This document shows positions 26,067 through 34,310 of a DNA stretch of 64,000 bases, in pieces. The translations under genes were made by a program, and so were the position numbers. Source of the stretch: Paenibacillus sp. FJAT-26967 (GTDB taxonomy: Bacteria > Bacillota > Bacilli > Paenibacillales > NBRC-103111); contig NZ_LMXH01000002.1 in the NCBI RefSeq assembly GCF_001541095.1, forward strand, positions 572,671-636,670, written 5' to 3'. Numbering within the stretch: the first letter of the stretch is position 1; each line of letters opens with the position of its first letter. The notes beneath the pieces are model-generated. The model was not told the DNA's origin. It made no database searches and saw nothing but the letters and a program-made list of their open reading frames with translations.

Positions 26067-27107
26067 ATGAAAAATAAATTGAAATTGTTTATTTGCACAT
26101 CACTTTTTCTTGGAGCGTCTTTTGGAGTTGTCAAGTATAGTACAAATGCGGAAAACAGCTCTTTGGTGGGTTCAGAAGAGGTTACATCTTATGAAAAATT
26201 ACCTGAACTGATATTTCCATTACCAGGTGAAGAATTGGCATCAAAAGTAAACTTTAAAACAAGCAATATGAAATTTGCGTCCTCTCAAGAAGCAAAAGTT
26301 TTTAAATTCATTAAGAAAAACATTACAGTTAAAGATCTTATGGTTGAAGCAGATAAACTTAAGATTAATGAAGTGGTAAAAAATAAAAGTGATAAATCTT
26401 TAGGTGATTTACTCGTAGCTGAGGATGAAAACAAATATTTAGAAATTGAAAAAGATACTGGGGCTATTACTTATCTAAATAAGAAAGCAAAAGAGTCAAA
26501 GGTGAGAGGCAATATTAAAGTACCAAGTGATGAAGAATCTATAAAGTTAGCCAAAGAATTTTTAGATAATTTAGGTTGGCTTCCAAATAATTTCAAAGTT
26601 GTTGAGGTGACGGAAGATACTGAAAGACCTGCTAATGTTGATGTGACAGAAAAAGGATTCGTGACTAATAAGACAGTTCATTTTTATAAGTTTATTGACG
26701 GGAATGTACCAGTGTATGGTGTATCAAGAATACTTGTTGAGATTGGGGATAGTGGTGTAATTGAAGCAGTAAGAAAGTTTCATAAAGATGAGGTAGACCA
26801 ATCTTCGTACCAACTTAAGACTCCAGAAGCAGCAGTTGAAGAATTAAAACATGGCAATGCCGTCCATAATATTGAACCTGGTGCCGTTGATGCAAACATC
26901 GAACAAATTGACCTTGCTTATTGGGAAGATGCGGGAAGCATTGATAATCAGCCATTCTTACAGCCTGTTTACGTGATTAAAGGAAATTATAATAAATTAA
27001 ATAAGACTAATACAGAATCCTTTAATGCACTAGTTCCTGCTGTTGCCGGCAAATATATTAAAGAAAATATCTCGAGTGTCCAGTCCCCGAGTGATACTAA
27101 AAAATAA
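26067..27107 (+). CDS. Secreted propeptide-like (PepSY/FTP-style) protein
   Basis: 346 residues; TTAGGAGG lies before the ATG. Signal peptide (MKNKLKLFICTSLFLGASFG). The mature protein has a long charged region, then 'LEIEKDTGAITYLNK', 'SDEESIKLAKEFLDNLGWLP', 'VHFYKFIDGNVPVYGVSRILVEIGDSGVIEAVRKF' style strands, and 'EQIDLAYWED' with 'FLQPVYVIKG' near the end. This resembles the PepSY/FTP-like N-terminal half that precedes a DUF6345 domain in some other bacteria (recalled, unverified). It lies 88 bases after the DUF6345 gene. A role as chaperone, inhibitor or targeting partner of that protein is an inference. No cysteine in the mature part. Confidence 0.62.
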   Translation: MKNKLKLFICTSLFLGASFGVVKYSTNAENSSLVGSEEVTSYEKLPELIFPLPGEELASKVNFKTSNMKFASSQEAKVFKFIKKNITVKDLMVEADKLKINEVVKNKSDKSLGDLLVAEDENKYLEIEKDTGAITYLNKKAKESKVRGNIKVPSDEESIKLAKEFLDNLGWLPNNFKVVEVTEDTERPANVDVTEKGFVTNKTVHFYKFIDGNVPVYGVSRILVEIGDSGVIEAVRKFHKDEVDQSSYQLKTPEAAVEELKHGNAVHNIEPGAVDANIEQIDLAYWEDAGSIDNQPFLQPVYVIKGNYNKLNKTNTESFNALVPAVAGKYIKENISSVQSPSDTKK

Positions 27108-27171
27108 ATGATTGTCTATGGACTAGCCCTTTGAGCATAAGAATGTTCTAGTCATCTATTGGTCACCCCTT

Positions 27172-27228
27172 GATAGCAGCAGCGGTACGTTCGCAGATCT
27201 GATTGATAAGGCAGTCAAGAAGCTTTAA
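27172..27228 (+). pseudogene. Possible fossil C-terminus at the island's right edge
   Basis: A GC-richer stretch reading DSSSGTFADLIDKAVKKL then stop, without a start and without an open frame upstream (a TAG interrupts at 27124). It is followed after 50 bases by a terminator-like hairpin. It looks like the tail of a host gene cut by the island's arrival, but 18 codons are too few to name a family. Confidence 0.35.
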
Positions 27229-27277
27229 TCATTACGCGGGTTATGCAATGACATTCCCTGCACATATATCTACAAGA

Positions 27278-27312
27278 GGCAGCTCGTCAGCAAATGACGG
27301 GCTGTCTTTGTG
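27278..27312 (+). terminator. Terminator-like hairpin
   Basis: 12-bp stem (27278-27289 with 27295-27306, two G-T pairs), loop GCAAA, then a weak tail CTTTGTGTT. It lies between the fossil reading frame and the permease genes. Apart from this and the fossil, the 320 bases between 27107 and 27428 hold nothing recognisable. Confidence 0.5.
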
Positions 27313-27427
27313 TTGCGCTTCGTTAAGGCAACATCAAAGTACCACAAATAGTAATGAGAGTCCTCTACTAAGAAAGTCCGGCAAGTTCTAAACTAGATCT
27401 ATACAAAGCTAGATGAGGGGGAATTCG

Positions 27428-28384
27428 ATGAGACAGTCGGCTTCCGAGGTGAAAGTCTCCAATTCAAAACGCAGCTACGGCCAGCAGCTGAGGTCGGACA
27501 TTCTGAAAGACTGGGATCTGTATCTGCTGCTTATTCCGGGCATCCTGTTCGTTCTCCTGTTCAAATACACCCCGATGTACGGCCTGATTATCGCATTTAA
27601 GGATTTCAATATTTTTGATGGAATGGCGGCAAGTCCTTGGGTAGGTATGGACAATTTCAAGAGATTATTTACTTCCGATGAATTCGGGGTGGTGTTCGTC
27701 AATACGCTCATCATCTCTTTGCTCAAAATTTTGATTTTGTTCCCGCTGCCGATCTTGGTCGCTATTCTCATGAACGAAATGAAAAATATGATGTTCAAGC
27801 GTACCATACAAACGGTCATTTATTTGCCGCATTTTTTGTCGTGGGTCATCGTTGCGGGTATTTTCATCGATATCCTGTCTGTGAATGGCGGGATGGTGAA
27901 TAAAGCGCTGGTATGGCTCGGCATGGAGCCGATCGCTTTCTTCATGGAAAGCAGCGTGTTCAGAAGTGTCCTGATCAGTTCGGCGGGCTGGAAAGAAACG
28001 GGATGGGGCATCATCGTGTATCTTGCGGCTTTCTCCACGATTGATCCGCAGCTGTATGAAGCCGCCAAAATGGACGGCGCTGGGCGGATGAAACAAATTT
28101 GGCACATTACCCTGCCGGGTATTCTGCCGACTATCCTGCTTATGTTTATTCTACGACTCGGATCTGTGCTCGAAGCGGGTACCGAACAAATTATGGTGAT
28201 GTATAACCCGACGGTATACAACGTGTCAGATGTCATTGGTACCTTCGTATACCGGATGGGTCTTGGCAACCAAGATTACAGCTTCACCACAGCTGTCGGT
28301 ATGTTTGAATCTGTGATTGCTTTCACGTTAGTCGTCACAGGAAACAGCTTGAGCCGCAGATATCTGCAGCGCGGAATTTGGTAA
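27428..28384 (+). CDS. CUT1 sugar ABC permease, LplB-like
   Basis: 318 residues from the ATG at 27428 (GAGGGGG upstream; the in-frame ATG at 27413 overlaps that site). Six predicted helices. 'LLLIPGILFVLLFKYTPMYG' is the LplB/YtcP-type first helix, and the EAA loop is 'YEAAKMDGAGRMKQIWHITLPG'. It pairs with the next gene to form the membrane channel for oligosaccharide uptake. No ATPase gene is nearby; an MsmX-type shared ATPase is expected, as known for this class. Confidence 0.93.
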   Translation: MRQSASEVKVSNSKRSYGQQLRSDILKDWDLYLLLIPGILFVLLFKYTPMYGLIIAFKDFNIFDGMAASPWVGMDNFKRLFTSDEFGVVFVNTLIISLLKILILFPLPILVAILMNEMKNMMFKRTIQTVIYLPHFLSWVIVAGIFIDILSVNGGMVNKALVWLGMEPIAFFMESSVFRSVLISSAGWKETGWGIIVYLAAFSTIDPQLYEAAKMDGAGRMKQIWHITLPGILPTILLMFILRLGSVLEAGTEQIMVMYNPTVYNVSDVIGTFVYRMGLGNQDYSFTTAVGMFESVIAFTLVVTGNSLSRRYLQRGIW

Positions 28385-28399
28385 GAGGGGGTAGAGGAT

Positions 28400-29320
28400 A
28401 TGAGTAACGGAGCAGCTTATGCCAGCACCAAACCGGTCAAAAGAAAAAAACAGACGCCTTGGCCGGAACAGCTATTTCACTTCGTCAATTATATGGTGTT
28501 TATTCTGATCGGCCTGACTACACTTCTGCCGTTTGTGAATCTGATTTCCAAATCACTCAGCAGTGAGTCAGCCGTCATATCTGGACAAGTTAATCTGTTC
28601 CCCGTGGGCTTTCAATTAGAAACCTATGCGTATGTACTAAAGAACGAGATGTTCCTGAACTCGTTCAAAATCTCGATCATACTAACCATCGTGGGAACGT
28701 TCCTAAGCTTGTTTCTAACGACCATTACCGCCTATCCGCTGTCCAAGCCCAGGCTGCGCGGACGGAAATGGCTGCTTCTCATCTTTATCTTCACGATGCT
28801 CTTCAGCGGCGGGTTAATCCCGATGTACCTGCTGATGCAGAATCTGAACTTGATCAACACGTTACCGGTCCTCTTCTTGCCGGCTCTGGTTAATGTGTAC
28901 AACATGCTCATTATTAAGAACTATTTCGAGGGGCTTCCAGAAAGTCTTGAAGAATCCGCAAAGATCGACGGTGCGAGCAATCTGCGCATTCTGTTCTATG
29001 TCATTCTTCCTTTGTCTTTGCCCGTGCTGGCTACGATTGCCTTATTCTTCGCGGTATATTTCTGGAACGATTATTTTGCGGCGATGATCTACATCACCAA
29101 TCCGAGTCTTAAGCCGATGCAGCTTTTCCTGAAAGAGCTTCTGGTTTCTTCCAGCGGGGAGTTTCTCAAGCAGGGCAATGTGGACGCAGCGATGAACACG
29201 ACACCACAATCCATTCAGGCCGCTTCTATTTTACTGGCAACGCTTCCGATTCTGGTCGTGTACCCGTTCCTGCAAAAGTATTTCGTCAAAGGTGTCCTGG
29301 TAGGTTCAGTCAAAGGTTAA
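28400..29320 (+). CDS. CUT1 sugar ABC permease, LplC/YtcP-like
   Basis: 306 residues, 15 bases after the first permease with GAGGGGG upstream. Features are 'PLSKPRLRGRKW', 'LFSGGLIPMYLLMQNL' and EAA loop 'LEESAKIDGASNLRILFYVILPLSLP', ending in 'PFLQKYFVKGVLVGSVKG', the standard C-terminus of this family. Partner of the preceding permease and the following SBP. Confidence 0.93.
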   Translation: MSNGAAYASTKPVKRKKQTPWPEQLFHFVNYMVFILIGLTTLLPFVNLISKSLSSESAVISGQVNLFPVGFQLETYAYVLKNEMFLNSFKISIILTIVGTFLSLFLTTITAYPLSKPRLRGRKWLLLIFIFTMLFSGGLIPMYLLMQNLNLINTLPVLFLPALVNVYNMLIIKNYFEGLPESLEESAKIDGASNLRILFYVILPLSLPVLATIALFFAVYFWNDYFAAMIYITNPSLKPMQLFLKELLVSSSGEFLKQGNVDAAMNTTPQSIQAASILLATLPILVVYPFLQKYFVKGVLVGSVKG

Positions 29321-29443
29321 CCGGATGAGGGCTGCCGGATGCAGCCTTCTCCTAGATTTTCAGCTTGAAAGGCGGTGAGGCCCCTTTTGTGAGTCTTTCG
29401 ATTGACCGCGTGATTGGCTTAACTATTAAAGGGAGGTACGACC

Positions 29444-30946
29444 ATGATTAAAAAAGCAGCTTTATTACTTACGGTCGCTGCACTTGGTGTTACAACTGCG
29501 GCATGTGGAGGCGGAGGAAAAGACCCGCAAGCGGGCACAGCAACTTCTGCACCAGGAAATGCAAGCGCAACCAAACCGGTTATCCGGCAGTTGCTGCAGT
29601 ACAGTAACTTTGATCCGAGCAAAGAATATACAGCTAAAGCCATTACAGAAAAAACTGGCTATGAAGTGAAATACGAAATGCTCCCGGCTGAGAATCCGGA
29701 CGAGAAGCTGAATCTGCTTATGGCAAACAAAGAAGAATACGATGTCATGAAGCTGGGTGCTCCGCAGTTTGAGAAGTTAGCGTCTCAAGGCGCGCTGGAA
29801 CCGCTCGATGATTTAATCGAGAAATTCGGTCCGAATATCAAAAGCGCCATTGATCCTGCGGCATGGGATAGCGCCAAAGTAAACGGCAAAATCTATGCCA
29901 TTCCTGAGACGGGTTCCGGTCTTGCCATTGGTGAAGAAACGGTAGTCCGCCAGGACATCATGGATGAGCTCGGGCTGAAAATCCCGACGAACACCGATGA
30001 ATTCTATACTGTCCTCAAGACCATTAAAGAAAAGAAAAATATTGCGCCTTACACGGGCTCCAAAGATACTAAAGAATCGATTTTCGGCGATATCGGCCCT
30101 GCATTCGGCATCACAACCGATTGGGTTGTGCAGGATGGCAAGCTGATTCACCAGATCGAGACCCCCGCTATGAAAGAATTTCTTACTTACATGAACAAGC
30201 TTTACAAAGAAGGTCTGATCGATCAGGAAATGCCAATTAACACAAGCGCTAAAGCCATTGAGAAATTTACAAGCGGCAAAGCGGCCGTGTACAGATTGGC
30301 TTACTGGAATGCGGGTACAACCGATAAGGCTTTGAAGAAGAATCTTCCTGACGCCAAAACTACAATCGTTCCTTTCATGAAGGATAAGAACGGTAAAACG
30401 GCCGTGTTTGCAAAGGCGAACATTTCGTGGTATATCTCTGTGCCAAAAGCATCCAAGAACAAGGAAGAAGCGATTAAATTCCTGAATGCCAAGCTGGACC
30501 CGGCTACTCATAAAGAGCTGTCCATCGGTAAAGAAGGCACGCACCATGAAGTGAAAGACGGCAAGTACTATCCGATTCTGCCTATCTTCAACGATGAGCT
30601 CAACAACGGAAGTTCTTTCTTGACAGGCGTTGATTACAAGAAATATCCTGATTACTGGAAAGCACGCGTACGTAAAGAACCTGTTCTCCAGAAGTTCTTT
30701 GAAGATATTCAAGTAAATGCAAAAGATATTATGGTTACCGATCCGCTAGCAAAAGCTCCTCCAATTGCCGATGTCTCCAAGAACAAGCAAAAGCTCGACA
30801 AATTCCAGACAGACAGCATGCTGAAGTTCATCAGCGGATCCGATCCGCTTACGAACTATGATGCATTCGTTTCCAAATGGAAAGCCGACGGCGGGGAAGC
30901 TATGACGAAGGCCGCTAATGAGTGGTATAAAACAGCCAAAAAATAA
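29444..30946 (+). CDS. Extracellular sugar-binding lipoprotein (CUT1 ABC)
   Basis: 500 residues; GGGAGGT precedes the ATG. Lipoprotein signal with lipobox TAAC (Cys about residue 21), followed by a Gly/Ala/Thr-rich linker. Family 1 SBP fold: 'LGAPQFEKLASQGALEPLDDLIEKFG', 'NGKIYAIPETG', 'VRQDIMDELGLKIP', and 'MTKAANEWYKTAKK' at the end. It is the second SBP of the locus, paralogous to the one at 18584, with the same 'PLDDLI..FGP.....' and C-terminal 'EAMT....EWY' patterns. It closes the transport operon before a strong terminator. Confidence 0.92.
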   Translation: MIKKAALLLTVAALGVTTAACGGGGKDPQAGTATSAPGNASATKPVIRQLLQYSNFDPSKEYTAKAITEKTGYEVKYEMLPAENPDEKLNLLMANKEEYDVMKLGAPQFEKLASQGALEPLDDLIEKFGPNIKSAIDPAAWDSAKVNGKIYAIPETGSGLAIGEETVVRQDIMDELGLKIPTNTDEFYTVLKTIKEKKNIAPYTGSKDTKESIFGDIGPAFGITTDWVVQDGKLIHQIETPAMKEFLTYMNKLYKEGLIDQEMPINTSAKAIEKFTSGKAAVYRLAYWNAGTTDKALKKNLPDAKTTIVPFMKDKNGKTAVFAKANISWYISVPKASKNKEEAIKFLNAKLDPATHKELSIGKEGTHHEVKDGKYYPILPIFNDELNNGSSFLTGVDYKKYPDYWKARVRKEPVLQKFFEDIQVNAKDIMVTDPLAKAPPIADVSKNKQKLDKFQTDSMLKFISGSDPLTNYDAFVSKWKADGGEAMTKAANEWYKTAKK

Positions 30947-31002
30947 TAGTGCTCAGCAGGTGCTTGTTTAGTTAATTCAGCTAAAAAAGAACTCCGCTCG
31001 CT

Positions 31003-31036
31003 CAGCAGCTGCATTGTTGCAGCTGCTGTTTTTTTT
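31003..31036 (+). terminator. Strong intrinsic terminator
   Basis: Perfect 10-bp stem CAGCAGCTGC (31003-31012) / GCAGCTGCTG (31019-31028) and eight T's. It ends the permease-SBP operon. Confidence 0.93.
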
Positions 31037-31090
31037 GACCGGCAAGCCCGAATTGAATTCTAAATGGGGAAAAAGAAAGGGGATAAAATT

Positions 31091-33697
31091 TTGAACGCAG
31101 GTAATTTTAAGGATTCTGATCCGGATTTAAAGACTCAGACCGCTTCCGGCTCCACGGTGATTTCACCTGTTCTTGCCGCTTATAACAATTCCGAGCAGCC
31201 TGCCGATTTAATTGAAGTCGAAGCGGCTCCGGTCGATATCACCATCTCTCTTGAAGGACCACGCCACCGGATTAATTATATTGATCAGGATATTACGGGT
31301 CTGGATGATGTATTGGCGCTGTATACCTCTAACTGGGGGGGAGATCTGGTCATTCCGGCAAACAGTGTTGCCGTACAGATAGATACGGCCAGCAGCGTAA
31401 CGGCTGTCATCAATCCGTCGGTTAACGGCAAGCCTCCCCTATGGGCAGGGCCGGCAACACTGTCTATTCCGGCAGGAGGATATGTACTCGTTGCCCAGGA
31501 CAGCGGCTATGCCAGTAAAACATTTAAAAAATATTTGGCTGCGAATTTTGAACTCGGAGATACGGTCAAATTACGCAAAAATAATCTTGTGGTCACCGTC
31601 AAAGACCTGGTGGACCTATTCGGACCGACTTCGCGTATATCGCTGAATAATTATGCCATGTATACGGAAACCAAGCCGGAAGCGGTTCTATCCGGTACGA
31701 TCAGCAATATTGAAGACCTGGCAGAAATTGAACTGACTGTGAATGGGACCGTGGTTCCTGTCGAAGCGGACGGTGGATTCCGTTATTCTTATGTCTTGAA
31801 CCAAGGGATCAATTACGTGGACCTGATCGTTAAGAAAAACGGCGAGGAACAAGATTCGAAGGATCTCGTAATTTTCGGCAGACCCGGGTTCACCTCGGAC
31901 AAAGAGGTCATTCTGTGGGTGGATCAGGCGGCTAATGCCCGCAAACTGCAGAGCAGCGAGAATGTACGTGATTTTATCAAAAAAGCTGCTGATAACGGTG
32001 TGACTTCCATTGTTTTTGATGTTAAAGGTGTGGAAGGATTTGCTTCGTACAAGAAGAATACACTGACAGGCCGGCCTTATGTAAGTGAGATCAAAGCGCC
32101 TATGAAAGCCGGCTCAAATCCGGATTTGGATTTGTTGGAAGAATTCGTCCGCTATTCCCGCGAATTCGGTCTGGACATCCATGCGGCTGTTAATATTTTT
32201 GCGGAGGGCTCGATTGCGTTCAATGAATTTGCGATCCTGAATGATCATCTGGACTGGGAAGAACGCGTATACAATTCTGCCGATAACGGGCAAATCAAGC
32301 GTCAGCGTGAATCGACAAAGCAGGGTGCCGTTGCGTTTATCAATCCTTCCAATGTGGAGGCAAGACAATTCCAGCTCCATACGATTGAAGAAGTTATTCA
32401 AAACTACGATATCGATGGTGTTGTTCTTGACCGTGCCAGATATGATAACGAAACCTCGGATTTTAGTGATCTGACGAAGGGTAAATTCGAATCTTTTTTA
32501 CAAGAAAAAGGAAAGACCCTTGAGAACTGGCCGGGGGATGTGCTGCGTTACGAGAACAAAGTCCGTGTAAACGGTCCGCTTATTTATGAGTGGTGGGAAT
32601 TCCGTTCCAAGACGATCAAGAGTTTCACGACGGAGGTAAAAGCACTGGCTGACAGCTACGAAGGAAGCAAAGGCAAACCCGTTCAAGTGTCCGCGTATGT
32701 TGGTTCCTGGTTTGAACTTTATTACCTGAACGGTGTTCATTGGGGGAGCACGGAATTCCGTTACGATTCCCGCCTCGGCATGAAGGATGAGGATGTGTAC
32801 ACGCCGGGCTATTATGAGAGCGGTTATATCGAGAACCTGGATTTTATCATGATCGGTGCGTACCAGACGACAGGACCTGAGGTTGAGCGTCATATTACAC
32901 TTGGTAACATCGTAATTAACGGTGAAAAACCGCTTTACACAGGGATTGCCCTGACGAATGTATCGGAGCCGGCTCTTCAGCGCGAAATACTCCAGGCAGG
33001 TCTGGATAACACGCACGGCCTGATGCTCTTTGACGCGTCTCAGGTGAATTGGCCTATAACGAATGCGGCTCTGCGTAATCTTCCCTACGTGAAAGATTAT
33101 CAGCTTGGCGTATCACTGCCGGATCAGCCGGAATCGTTCCTGGAAGGCTCTTACTACGATGTCAATGTCATTGAGAACAATATTAATGTCGTAACGGATT
33201 CGTTCGGTTATTCTACCGGCAACAGCCGGTTTGGCGTAGAGGCTGTTATTGACAGCAGCGGTAAAGTAATCAGCGTGCCGAATAAAACCAGAGCCATGAA
33301 CATGGACTGGTCGAAACCGGAAGAAACGAACAGTGTCATCCCTGAGGGCGGATTCGTACTTACGGCTAAGGACCCCTCGGGTGCCGGTACGAAACGTCAG
33401 CTAATCGCGAATTGTTACGAGGTGGGTGATTCTGCGAGGTCGGCAATCCTTAGCGGTCTCTTGGCCTACGAAGGCGTCAGAACCGGGGATGACAATTTCG
33501 ATATCGAAGGACAAGTGAAAGTGCTTGGTCCCGGTAAAGCGGAAGTTTATGTGAATGGCCGCACAGCGAAAATTAAAAAAGACGGCAGCTTTTCCAGCGA
33601 AGTGGATTTGAAAGTTGGCGTTAATGCAATTACGGTGACGGTAAAAGTAGATGGCTTTAAGACCAATGAGAAGAAGTTTGACATTACCCGAGACTAG
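31091..33697 (+). CDS. Putative glycosidase: TIM-barrel core between two duplicated flanking modules
   Basis: 868 residues from a TTG at 31091, chosen because AAAGGGGAT lies 9-10 bases before it; the in-frame ATG at 31064 has no such site. The core (about residues 270-660) looks like a glycoside hydrolase barrel: 'EVILWVDQAANARKL', 'VTSIVFDVKGVEGFASY', 'LDIHAAVNIFAEGS', 'YDIDGVVLDRARYDN' and 'FIMIGAYQ', in the manner of GHL10/DUF4015-type proteins. It is flanked by two copies of the same pair: a module with 'IPAGGYVLVAQDSG' (residues about 60-170) and 'IPEGGFVLTAKDPSG' (about 720-810), each followed by a short Ig-like domain ('VNGTVVPVEADGGFRYSY' and 'VNGRTAKIKKDGSFSSEV'). No signal peptide is visible, odd for a polysaccharide enzyme. 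Specific activity unknown. Confidence 0.7.
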   Translation: MNAGNFKDSDPDLKTQTASGSTVISPVLAAYNNSEQPADLIEVEAAPVDITISLEGPRHRINYIDQDITGLDDVLALYTSNWGGDLVIPANSVAVQIDTASSVTAVINPSVNGKPPLWAGPATLSIPAGGYVLVAQDSGYASKTFKKYLAANFELGDTVKLRKNNLVVTVKDLVDLFGPTSRISLNNYAMYTETKPEAVLSGTISNIEDLAEIELTVNGTVVPVEADGGFRYSYVLNQGINYVDLIVKKNGEEQDSKDLVIFGRPGFTSDKEVILWVDQAANARKLQSSENVRDFIKKAADNGVTSIVFDVKGVEGFASYKKNTLTGRPYVSEIKAPMKAGSNPDLDLLEEFVRYSREFGLDIHAAVNIFAEGSIAFNEFAILNDHLDWEERVYNSADNGQIKRQRESTKQGAVAFINPSNVEARQFQLHTIEEVIQNYDIDGVVLDRARYDNETSDFSDLTKGKFESFLQEKGKTLENWPGDVLRYENKVRVNGPLIYEWWEFRSKTIKSFTTEVKALADSYEGSKGKPVQVSAYVGSWFELYYLNGVHWGSTEFRYDSRLGMKDEDVYTPGYYESGYIENLDFIMIGAYQTTGPEVERHITLGNIVINGEKPLYTGIALTNVSEPALQREILQAGLDNTHGLMLFDASQVNWPITNAALRNLPYVKDYQLGVSLPDQPESFLEGSYYDVNVIENNINVVTDSFGYSTGNSRFGVEAVIDSSGKVISVPNKTRAMNMDWSKPEETNSVIPEGGFVLTAKDPSGAGTKRQLIANCYEVGDSARSAILSGLLAYEGVRTGDDNFDIEGQVKVLGPGKAEVYVNGRTAKIKKDGSFSSEVDLKVGVNAITVTVKVDGFKTNEKKFDITRD

Positions 33698-33762
33698 AAT
33701 GCGACCAAATCATCTGCACCGATTCCCAGGAGCTTTGTGTCAATGGAAGATTATAATTATCT

Positions 33763-33802
33763 AAGCAAAAACAGATACCTCTACAGGTATCTGTTTTTGC
33801 TT
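33763..33802. terminator. Bidirectional terminator, 18-bp perfect stem
   Basis: 33763-33780 pairs perfectly with 33785-33802 around a 4-base loop; A-run on one side and T-run on the other serve both strands. It separates the glycosidase-like gene from the convergent minus-strand membrane protein. Confidence 0.9.
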
Positions 33803-33860
33803 GTAAACACTAGAGCGGTTCTGGACTTTTCCATCTATAGAGCGACAGCCGTTTGATGTT

Positions 33861-34124
33861 TTATTTCAGGTATGAGATTACGATGGAAATTACCATGCCT
33901 AGAAAACCGAATACGAAGAAAAAGGAGCCATAAAACACTTTAAAATTGAACTGGAGCTTTTTCTTATGTTCCTGCATGAGCGCTTCCTGCATTTCCCTGC
34001 CTTCATCCCTGTAGTTGATATTTGTATGATTGATTCGAAAGAAATTAGCACCTTTAAGAGATGCAGCCCAAATGATTAGGGAGACGAGAGAAACCAAGAA
34101 CAAAATATCAGATAGGTTTTGCAT
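33861..34124 (-). CDS. Small two-helix membrane protein
   Basis: 87 residues from the ATG at 34124 (AAAGGGGTG upstream); an in-frame ATG at 34148 would overlap that site. Hydrophobic helix at residues 4-21 (LSDILFLVSLVSLIIWAAS), a charged middle (NYRDEGREMQEALMQEHKKK), and a second helix at 65-85. The pattern suggests both ends outside and a cytoplasmic charged loop, or the reverse. Family not recognised. It shares the bidirectional terminator. Confidence 0.7.
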   Translation of the reverse strand: MQNLSDILFLVSLVSLIIWAASLKGANFFRINHTNINYRDEGREMQEALMQEHKKKLQFNFKVFYGSFFFVFGFLGMVISIVISYLK

Positions 34125-34242
34125 CGTGTACACCCCTTTTGAATTCATTATACAGGATGATTATCCAAAAGTTACCTGTTAAGGGAAATAGAAATTATTT
34201 TATTGAATTTAATTTCCAAAAAATTATAGGGCAAAGCAAAAA

Positions 34243-34262
34243 GCTTCCGGTGAACCGGAAGC
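34243..34262 (-). terminator. Terminator of the minus-strand sugar operon
   Basis: 8-bp stem GCTTCCGG (34243-34250) / CCGGAAGC (34255-34262); on the minus strand it is followed by TTTTTGCTTT. It lies 49 bases after the Gfo/Idh/MocA stop. Confidence 0.8.
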
Positions 34263-34310
34263 CTTGTGATAGATAATTATTCTATACCAATAGAGAAGCG
34301 TTTCTTATAT

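Larger units (their letters stand above)
23564..27171. other. AT-rich island inserted in the sugar-uptake locus
   Basis: From just after the YesN stop to about 27170 the base composition drops sharply to AT-rich, with codons such as AAA, TTA, ATT and AAT dominating, while the flanking regulator and permease genes are GC-balanced. It holds four genes absent from comparable YesM/YesN-permease loci. No transposase, integrase or direct repeat was found at the ends. The first 390 bases contain only a terminator (23626-23702) and AT-rich DNA. The right end merges into a short GC-richer fossil reading frame. Acquisition by transfer is inferred from composition and context. Confidence 0.65.

Noticed and set aside
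29813-30712. 299-codon minus-strand frame opposite the second SBP
   Set aside because: No recognisable motif; the plus strand encodes a clear lipoprotein with its own start signals.
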